NCBI GenBank assembly: GCA_018968995.1
Contig: JAGWZD010000081.1
Span: 1-8,075, forward strand
From: Bdellovibrionales bacterium
Lineage (GTDB): Bacteria; Bdellovibrionota; UBA1018
Direction: 5' to 3'
Length of the DNA stretch: 8,075 bases
Shown here: in pieces, positions 1 to 8,075 of the stretch
How positions within the stretch are numbered: the stretch's first letter is position 1
Layout: every line of letters starts with the position of its first letter
Made by a program: the position numbers and the translations under genes
The notes under the pieces: generated by a model
Told to the model about the DNA's origin: nothing
Seen by the model: the letters and a program-made list of their open reading frames with translations, nothing else
Databases searched by the model: none

Positions 1-3101
<3,101 letters not shown>

Positions 3102-3115
3102 ATTTTTGGTGAACC

Positions 3116-5596
3116 ATGAGTGATGTTCAGTCGCAGGAAAAGGGAATTGTAGTCGTCAATATCGAAGACGAAATGCGAGGCGCGTACCTCGACTACGCTA
3201 TGAGCGTGATCATTGGTCGCGCCCTGCCGGATGTTCGAGACGGATTGAAGCCAGTTCATCGCCGCGTTCTGTACGCGATGTATGATTTAGGTAATACTCA
3301 CAATAAACCCTATAAAAAATCAGCACGTGTTGTGGGTGATGTGATCGGTAAATACCATCCGCACGGAGATGTCGCTGTTTACGACACTATTGTGCGAATG
3401 GCTCAGGACTTCTCGCTTCGCTATCCATTGGTGGACGGACAAGGAAATTTCGGTTCGATCGACGGCGATTCCCCAGCAGCGATGCGATACACCGAAATTC
3501 GAATGGACCGAATTACGGATGAGCTTCTTGCGGACATCGACAAGGAAACCGTAGATTTTGGACCAAACTACGATGACAGCCTCCAAGAGCCGCTCGTGTT
3601 GCCAGCAAAGATCCCAAACCTTCTAGTGAATGGATCGGCTGGTATTGCAGTGGGTATGGCCACGAGTATTCCTCCGCATAATTTAACCGAGATCATCGAT
3701 GCCACCGTTGCACTGATTGAAGATCCTGCGCTGACGACAAATGACATGCTGAAGTTTGTCAAGGGCCCCGACTTTCCGACAGGAGCTTATGCTTTTGGTG
3801 GAGAGGAGCTCAGGGAAGCTTACCGAACCGGACGTGGCACCGTCCGCATGCGTTCGAAGGCAGAGATCGAGTCTTTTAAGGGCGATCGAGAACGCATCAT
3901 TGTGACATCATTGCCCTATCAGGTGAACAAAGCGAAGCTCATCGAAAAAATTGCCGAGCTAGTACGTGACAAAAGGATTGAAGGTATTTCGGACCTGCGC
4001 GATGAGTCTGATCGAACCGGAATGCGCATCGTTATCGAAGTGCGTAAGGGCGAAAATGCAAATGTGATTTTGAATCGCCTCTATAAGCTGACCCAGATGC
4101 AGGACAGCTTCAGCATCAACCTGCTAGCTATTCATAATAATCAGCCGAAGGTTTTCAACCTCAGAGACATGATCTGGGCGTTTGTCGAGCATCGAAAAGA
4201 TATCGTCATTCGTCGAACAATTTTTGATCTCAAAAAGGCTGAAGCACGGGCGCACATTTTAGAGGGCCTCAAGCGTGCGGTCGAAAATATTGATGAGATC
4301 GTCAATTTGATTAAAAAGGCCTCTAGCCCAGACGACGCTCGCGCGGCCCTGATGACCAGGTTCCAGTTTAGCGAGATCCAGGCTCAGGCCATCTTAGATA
4401 TGCGCCTTCAGCGCCTCACCGGCCTGGAACGCGATAAAATTATTAACGAGTATCACGAGGTTCTTAAGCTGATCGAAAGTCTCAAAAAGCTTCTCGCGAG
4501 TGAGGCTGCGATCTTTGATGTCATCCGCCAGGAATTGACCGACATCAAGACACGCTACGGAGATGAGCGACGCACAGAGATCGTGATTGGAGCATCCACC
4601 GAGTTTGAAGTCGAGGATCTCATCGCAGACGAGGAAACGCTCGTTTCGATCACCCACTCTGGCTACGTGAAGCGGGCTGACCCCGCTCAGTTCCGCCGGC
4701 AGGGTCGAGGCGGAAAAGGTGTTCGAGGCGTCACCACAGGTGAAGAGGATTTCGTTACAGCGATTTACCACACCAACACGCTATCCTATTTGTTGTGCTT
4801 TACCGATAAGGGTCGGTTGTACTGGCTCAAGGTCTACAAAATCCCTGAGGCGAGTCGTGCAGCTAAGGGGCGCGCCATTATTAACCTCGTGGCTCTTCAG
4901 CCCGGCGAGAAAATCAAGGCGATCCTACCCGTAAAAGAGTTCAGTGAAACAGAGTTTGTAGTGATGGTCACGAAGGGCGGAATCATTAAAAAAACTCCAC
5001 TTAGTGACTTTAGTAACGTCCGAAATACAGGTATCGCCGCAATTTCTACCGACGAGGGCGATGAGCTCATCAGCGCAAAGATCACTGCTGGAAAAAACGA
5101 TGTATTCCTGTGCTCGCAGCAAGGGATGAGTATTCGCTTTTCTGAAACAGACGTTCGTCCGATGGGAAGATCGGCTCGCGGGGTTATCGGGATGAGTCTG
5201 GATGAAGGAGATCGGGTTGTTGCAATGGAAGTATTGTCTCCTCAGGACGCTGGAACAACCTTCGAAATTCTTACCGTAACGGAGAACGGTTATGGAAAAA
5301 GAACGCCCGTTGGCGATTACCGAGTTCAGAGCCGTGGTGGCAAAGGCATCATCACCATGAAGTCTACCGAGAAAAATGGCAATGTCATGGGTTCGCGTCA
5401 GGTTCTACCTCAAGCCGACGTGATGCTGATTTCTGATAAGGGTCAGACAATTCGAATTCATGTGGCAGGAATTAGTGAGCAGAGTCGAAACACTCAAGGC
5501 GTTCGTCTGATGTCTGTTTCGCCAGGTGAAAAAGTGGTCTCATTTGAATGCATGGCGGAATCTGAAGAGCCTCAGGCTGAGGGCACCTCCCAGTAA
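3116..5596 (+). CDS. gyrA: DNA gyrase subunit A
   Basis: DNA breakage-reunion and wrapping subunit of gyrase, 826 residues (E. coli 875). The winged-helix domain holds the catalytic Tyr125 preceded by Arg124 (AAMRYTE), equivalent to E. coli Tyr122. The quinolone-resistance region reads [10 protein letters not shown], so the E. coli Ser83 position is Val86, while Asp90 (E. coli Asp87) is kept. The tower and coiled-coil part (about 340-500) ends in the [16 protein letters not shown] block. It lacks the roughly 30-residue insertion E. coli has just before that block. The C-terminal beta-pinwheel begins near residue 505 and holds the GyrA-box at 529-535 as QGRGGKG, with a second box-like QSRGGKG at 738-744. 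A short Glu-containing tail (after about 810) replaces the long acidic E. coli tail. Presence of the GyrA-box identifies it as GyrA and not ParC. The Shine-Dalgarno is weak (GGTGA at 3108-3112, three bases before the ATG). Confidence 0.99.
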   Translation: MSDVQSQEKGIVVVNIEDEMRGAYLDYAMSVIIGRALPDVRDGLKPVHRRVLYAMYDLGNTHNKPYKKSARVVGDVIGKYHPHGDVAVYDTIVRMAQDFSLRYPLVDGQGNFGSIDGDSPAAMRYTEIRMDRITDELLADIDKETVDFGPNYDDSLQEPLVLPAKIPNLLVNGSAGIAVGMATSIPPHNLTEIIDATVALIEDPALTTNDMLKFVKGPDFPTGAYAFGGEELREAYRTGRGTVRMRSKAEIESFKGDRERIIVTSLPYQVNKAKLIEKIAELVRDKRIEGISDLRDESDRTGMRIVIEVRKGENANVILNRLYKLTQMQDSFSINLLAIHNNQPKVFNLRDMIWAFVEHRKDIVIRRTIFDLKKAEARAHILEGLKRAVENIDEIVNLIKKASSPDDARAALMTRFQFSEIQAQAILDMRLQRLTGLERDKIINEYHEVLKLIESLKKLLASEAAIFDVIRQELTDIKTRYGDERRTEIVIGASTEFEVEDLIADEETLVSITHSGYVKRADPAQFRRQGRGGKGVRGVTTGEEDFVTAIYHTNTLSYLLCFTDKGRLYWLKVYKIPEASRAAKGRAIINLVALQPGEKIKAILPVKEFSETEFVVMVTKGGIIKKTPLSDFSNVRNTGIAAISTDEGDELISAKITAGKNDVFLCSQQGMSIRFSETDVRPMGRSARGVIGMSLDEGDRVVAMEVLSPQDAGTTFEILTVTENGYGKRTPVGDYRVQSRGGKGIITMKSTEKNGNVMGSRQVLPQADVMLISDKGQTIRIHVAGISEQSRNTQGVRLMSVSPGEKVVSFECMAESEEPQAEGTSQ

Positions 5597-6498
5597 TGAG
5601 TTTCTTTGGTCGACTGTGGCCCCATTGTTTTCCAGCACTAATCTTTAGTTTAATGCTCGCTGGCTGCGGTGGGTCTAATTTAAAGACCGAGTACGTTCTA
5701 GCAGAGACCCTTTGGCAGCAGGGAAGCTATGAAGCCGCGGTTCGGCAGTTTGAGCGTGTTTACCAAAAAGACCCAAAAGGAAAGCTTGGCCAGCAATCCC
5801 TTTTTAGGTCTGCGATGACTCACTACCTGTTTTTGAGAAAGTTTCCTGAGGCCATCGAGCTCTTCAATAAATATTTAGAAATAGTTCCGGAAGGGCCAAC
5901 TGCGGCCGAAGCACGGCTAACCATCGGTGAAATTTATTTTTCAAAAATGGCACAGTATGAAAAAGCCATCGATCACTATAGGAAGCTTCTAAAAAGAGAC
6001 CCTAATGGTGGGGACTTAGCGGAGTTTTTATTCCGAATAGCCCGCTCTCAATTTTTTTTGTGGCAGTTTGAGGAGTCGATCAAAACTTTTGAAAAAGTGA
6101 TCGCAGTTGCGCCCGCAAGTGCACAGGCCGCGAGCGCAGCTTACCAGATTGGTGTCGCCCACCTATCTTTAGCGGCTCAGCCAAAGTCAACAGCGTCCCA
6201 TGAGGGCGCCGAGGATGAAGCTGATACTGAGTCCCCGTTGGACTCGAGGGCACATTATCGGCTAGCCATACAAGCCTTTGAGAATACCGAGACCAAGTAC
6301 CCTCGAACTCGAGCAGCCCAAGAGGCTGCGCTGGGGGTGGTTTCAGCGCTAGAAGAACAAGGACTCTGGGAAGAGGCATTGAATAGGCTGAAGTCGATCG
6401 ATCAAAAGTACCCAGTGCCCCAGGTGGTGCAGATTCGATCCCACCGGATTCAGGAGCGCCTGGCTAAACGGAGGTTAGCGCCCCGCGCGCAGCATTGA
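5596..6498 (+). CDS. Predicted outer-membrane TPR lipoprotein (BamD/YbgF-like repeats)
   Basis: A 300-residue exported protein. The N-terminus is a lipoprotein signal: Arg6, a hydrophobic stretch (about 12-22) and lipobox LAGC with the acylated cysteine at 24. The residue after Cys is Gly, not Asp, so by the E. coli sorting rule it would go to the outer membrane. The rest is helical TPR repeats, roughly at 32-62, 69-99, 104-137, 142-175, a split fifth at 179-236 and a sixth at 241-275. Helix patterns such as YEAAVRQFERV, PEAIELFNKYL and YEKAIDHYRKLL show this. The tail is basic. TPR lipoproteins of this layout include BamD and relatives of the Tol-Pal protein CpoB/YbgF, but nothing here proves either role. 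The exact function is unknown. Its ATG shares a base with the gyrA stop (TAATG), with GAGGG at 5579-5583 upstream, so translation is probably coupled to gyrA. Coding homopolymer T8 lies at 6052-6059. Confidence 0.85.
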   Translation: MSFFGRLWPHCFPALIFSLMLAGCGGSNLKTEYVLAETLWQQGSYEAAVRQFERVYQKDPKGKLGQQSLFRSAMTHYLFLRKFPEAIELFNKYLEIVPEGPTAAEARLTIGEIYFSKMAQYEKAIDHYRKLLKRDPNGGDLAEFLFRIARSQFFLWQFEESIKTFEKVIAVAPASAQAASAAYQIGVAHLSLAAQPKSTASHEGAEDEADTESPLDSRAHYRLAIQAFENTETKYPRTRAAQEAALGVVSALEEQGLWEEALNRLKSIDQKYPVPQVVQIRSHRIQERLAKRRLAPRAQH

Positions 6499-6514
6499 CC
6501 GTTTTAGAGACAAC

Positions 6515-6787
6515 GTGGTAGCCCGAGCGCCAGTGTCGGATCAGCTTAATTTTTCAAGAAAACCAAAGAAAGAAAGCAGGTCTGAATACGTGCGCGGACT
6601 GGCCCTTTTAGCGTGGGTTTCTTGGGAAATACTTGCTCTCACAGCCTTGGGAGTCTTTACAGGGTGGTCGATCCATCGATGGCTAGGCGGTTCCCTTCTG
6701 CTGACCCTTGTTTTTGGTGTTTTGGGTCTTTCGCTGGCGTTTTATCGGATTTACCTTGCCACAAAGAAACTGGAGAAAAGTGAATGA
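6515..6787 (+). CDS. AtpZ/AtpI-type small membrane protein of the F0 operon
   Basis: A 90-residue protein with a basic N-terminal cytoplasmic part (to about 27) and two predicted membrane helices, about 29-51 and 59-81. The first helix ends in a G-x-x-x-G pattern (GVFTG), followed by a short WLGGS turn and a glycine-rich second helix. This is the layout of the AtpZ family (F0F1 ATPase-associated, Pfam ATPase_gene1). Family members sit just before atpI/atpB. They are linked to F0 or c-ring assembly, and in alkaliphilic Bacillus to magnesium or calcium uptake together with AtpI. The start chosen is GTG at 6515, with AGAGA at 6506-6510 just upstream. A later in-frame GTG at 6533 would trim only six residues. 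It follows the lipoprotein stop by 16 bases and overlaps the next gene by four. The assignment rests on topology and position, as sequence identity is low by eye. Confidence 0.65.
   Translation: MVARAPVSDQLNFSRKPKKESRSEYVRGLALLAWVSWEILALTALGVFTGWSIHRWLGGSLLLTLVFGVLGLSLAFYRIYLATKKLEKSE
6772..6775 (+). promoter_or_regulatory. Ribosome binding site for the AtpI-like gene
   Basis: GGAG lies eight bases before the ATG at 6784, inside the end of the preceding gene. With the ATGA stop/start overlap it supports 6784 as the start and suggests translational coupling of the pair. Confidence 0.6.
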
Positions 6788-7197
6788 GTCGGCAGAAAAA
6801 TAACCAGCTGATGCCGTTTTTGGGGGCGGCTGGAATATGGCTTGTCCTGGGTCTAGGACTGATCTTCTTTGTTTCTGATCCGGAGAGCAGGGTTTTGGCT
6901 TTTGGCTGGTTTTTACTGCTCTGGTTCCTGGCACTGGCAGACTTTGTCACAATAGCGGCTCTCGTCTTTTCCATCGTTTATTGGGAGGGAACCCCAGATA
7001 AAGCGCGTCTAGGCATCAGGATGGGCCTTTTAGGGGTCCTTAAGGTCGGACTTTTGGTGATTTTCGGGACAATTTTGTCTCTCAGGCATGGAATTCCGAC
7101 TTCTTCTCTGTTAGTGGGAACGGGAACTTTAATCGTGGTTCCTATATTCGGAGGCTTGGCCTGGAGTTTTAAAGTCAAGCCTGGCGGATCCACTTAA
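6784..7197 (+). CDS. Predicted four-helix membrane protein, AtpI-like
   Basis: A 137-residue hydrophobic protein with helices at about 9-30, 37-66 (long), 80-100 and 107-129. The polar loop WEGTPDKAR between helices 2 and 3 and the basic ends (SRQK at the N-terminus, KVK at the C-terminus) suggest cytoplasmic termini. AtpI (Pfam ATP-synt_I) is a roughly 125-residue protein with four helices, encoded directly before atpB, that aids c-ring assembly. Size, helix number and position all fit. I see no diagnostic motif, so the family call is mainly contextual. The start overlaps the preceding stop as ATGA. The gene ends 27 bases before atpB. If the AtpI reading is wrong, it is an uncharacterised inner-membrane protein co-expressed with F0. 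Confidence 0.55.
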   Translation: MSRQKNNQLMPFLGAAGIWLVLGLGLIFFVSDPESRVLAFGWFLLLWFLALADFVTIAALVFSIVYWEGTPDKARLGIRMGLLGVLKVGLLVIFGTILSLRHGIPTSSLLVGTGTLIVVPIFGGLAWSFKVKPGGST

Positions 7198-7224
7198 CCA
7201 GTTCAATGCAGGGTTTTTGAGATT

Positions 7225-7938
7225 ATGCACGGTGATCATGGCTTTAATTGGCTTCATCTGATTCCGGGTTTGGAACATGCTCCAAATCACGTGGTGATGG
7301 CCATCATTGTGGCATCCCTTCTGATGGGATGTACCCTTCTGGCCACTCTCAAATTACGAAAAGCTTCTAGCAGCGCCGACGGGGCCTTAGTGCCAGAGTC
7401 TAAATGGACTTTTCGAAATTTCTTCGAAGTGGTTGCGGAAAGATTATATAAACTGACCGAGAGCGTTCTGGGACAACATGAGGCCCCGCATTATTTTCCG
7501 ATAGTCGGAACGCTTTTTATGTTTATTTTTGCCTCGAACTTGGTGGGACTGATTCCTGGCTTTCTTCCCCCCACCGACAACATGAATACCACTCTCGCTC
7601 TTGGGGCATTTGTTTTTCTCTACTACAACTACGTGGGACTGAAGATTAATGGCATGGCCTATCTCAAGCACTTTCTGGGGCCGGTTCTTTGGCTCGCTCC
7701 GTTGATGCTGATCATTGAGATCGCTTCCCACGTGTTTAGACCACTTTCCCTGGCCCTACGTCTTCGCGGAAACATTATGGGAGATCACGTTGTTCTGAGT
7801 ATTTTTAGTGACCTTGTTCCATATGTTTTACCGGTGATTTTTTATGGTTTGGGAATGTTTGTGGCGTTTGTTCAGGCCTTCGTTTTTTGTTTAATGACGA
7901 TGGTCTACATCTCGCTATCCACAGCGCATGATCATTGA
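7225..7938 (+). CDS. atpB: F-type ATP synthase F0 subunit a
   Basis: Subunit a forms the two proton half-channels next to the c-ring in the inner membrane and carries the essential arginine. The protein has 237 residues (E. coli 271). The N-terminus is His-rich (MHGDHGFNWLH), followed by a first helix at about 21-42. NLVGLIPG (105-112) and PPTDNMNTTLALG (115-127) are conserved a-subunit blocks. The key helix reads PLSLALRLRGN, giving the essential Arg179 (E. coli Arg210) and Asn183 (Asn214). Gln217 matches E. coli Gln252 in VQAFVF, and the C-terminal helix ends YISLSTAHDH. Around the half-channel, His188 sits at the E. coli Glu219 position and Gly210 at the His245 position. Residue 181 is Arg where Phe is common. 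The start is ATG 7225 with a weak GAG three bases upstream. Subunit c follows after 23 bases. Confidence 0.97.
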   Translation: MHGDHGFNWLHLIPGLEHAPNHVVMAIIVASLLMGCTLLATLKLRKASSSADGALVPESKWTFRNFFEVVAERLYKLTESVLGQHEAPHYFPIVGTLFMFIFASNLVGLIPGFLPPTDNMNTTLALGAFVFLYYNYVGLKINGMAYLKHFLGPVLWLAPLMLIIEIASHVFRPLSLALRLRGNIMGDHVVLSIFSDLVPYVLPVIFYGLGMFVAFVQAFVFCLMTMVYISLSTAHDH

Positions 7939-7950
7939 TCTGAGAAAGAA

Positions 7951-7956
7951 AGGAAG
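7951..7956 (+). promoter_or_regulatory. Strong ribosome binding site for atpE
   Basis: AGGAAG stands five bases before the ATG at 7962 in a purine-rich spacer. It is the best Shine-Dalgarno in the window. That fits the need for far more subunit c than subunit a per enzyme. Confidence 0.75.
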
Positions 7957-7961
7957 ACCTA

Positions 7962-8075
7962 ATGCTTCGTAAAGCTCTTGTTATCGTCGGTTCTTTTGGT
8001 GTGTTTTTTATTGCTCAAGCAGCTATGGCCAATGAAGGGGCGGTTTCCGCTGCTTCTGACCCCTATGCATCTCTG
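7962..8075 (+). CDS. atpE: F-type ATP synthase F0 subunit c, N-terminal fragment (cut by window end)
   Basis: The first 38 codons of a gene that runs off the right edge. The translation starts MLRKALVIVG, with two basic residues and then a hydrophobic stretch (5-18), ending in AMA before NEGAVSAASDPYASL. This resembles a cleavable Sec signal peptide with a cut after residue 23. The two c-ring helices and the proton-binding carboxylate would lie beyond the window. Identity therefore rests on position directly after atpB, the strong ribosome binding site, and the known occurrence of leader-bearing c subunits in some deltaproteobacteria such as Desulfovibrio. If confirmed, the mature subunit would form the rotating c-ring. 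An alternative, less likely, is an unrelated small exported protein inserted here. Confidence 0.8.
   Translation, partial: MLRKALVIVGSFGVFFIAQAAMANEGAVSAASDPYASL

Noticed and set aside
3320..3586. Open frames on the opposite strand and in other frames within gyrA, such as 88 codons at 3320-3586 and 125 codons at 4394-4771 on the minus strand
   Set aside because: They lie wholly inside strongly conserved GyrA coding sequence, give no recognisable protein and have no ribosome binding site of note.
6080..6379. Minus-strand open frame of 99 codons inside the lipoprotein gene, and minus-strand frames at 6657-6974
   Set aside because: Composition is low-complexity and Pro/Leu- or Lys/Ser-rich, as expected from antisense of TPR and membrane genes; the sense frames have signal, repeat or helix structure and good junctions.
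6495..6523. TTGACC as a possible -35 element for a promoter ahead of the F0 genes
   Set aside because: No acceptable -10 hexamer lies 16-18 bases downstream (GTAGCC at the expected place), so it is probably chance at the lipoprotein stop.
7206..7220. Four-codon mini-frame ATG-CAG-GGT-TTT-TGA just before atpB, as a possible leader peptide
   Set aside because: It has no ribosome binding site and no attenuator-like hairpin; a frame this short is expected by chance.
7915..7923. CTATCCACA, one mismatch from a DnaA box, at the end of atpB; TGTGGATGA at 836-844 is similar
   Set aside because: Single isolated near-matches inside conserved codons, with no cluster or AT-rich unwinding element nearby, are expected by chance.

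Overview
The window is a compact, single-strand block of housekeeping genes, all on the + strand, from a Gram-negative bacterium. Two things point to a replication-origin neighbourhood: the recF-gyrB-gyrA order, and the F0 genes that follow. The best guess for the lineage is Bdellovibrionota or another former deltaproteobacterial group. This rests on gyrA directly after gyrB, a predicted outer-membrane TPR lipoprotein after gyrA, and an atpI-atpB-atpE cluster apart from any visible F1 genes. GyrB carries the long insertion typical of Gram-negative GyrB, and the c subunit starts with a signal-like leader. The taxonomic call is inference; no database was searched. Base composition looks balanced, with no visible change along the window.

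Layout: 1-669 is the 3' part of recF, open at the left edge. 675-3101 is gyrB and 3116-5596 is gyrA, together encoding both DNA gyrase subunits. 5596-6498 is a TPR lipoprotein gene whose ATG overlaps the gyrA stop by one base. 6515-6787 and 6784-7197 are two small membrane-protein genes with a 4-base ATGA overlap. They look like an AtpZ/AtpI pair, the accessory proteins found before F0 genes. 7225-7938 is atpB (subunit a), and 7962-8075 is the start of a gene that is almost certainly atpE (subunit c), cut by the right edge.

No gap between genes exceeds about 30 bases. No hairpin terminator or convincing promoter was found, so the block may be transcribed as one unit or as overlapping units. 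Functionally it joins recombinational repair (RecF), control of supercoiling (GyrAB), an envelope lipoprotein of unknown specific role, and the membrane sector of the F-type ATP synthase.

No mobile element, CRISPR array, tRNA, rRNA or defence system is visible. I do not see a previously undescribed system here. What deserves a second look is finer grained: non-canonical residues at known drug-contact positions of both gyrase subunits, unusual residues around the essential arginine of subunit a, a signal-peptide-like leader on subunit c, and a lipoprotein gene wired between gyrase and ATP synthase.
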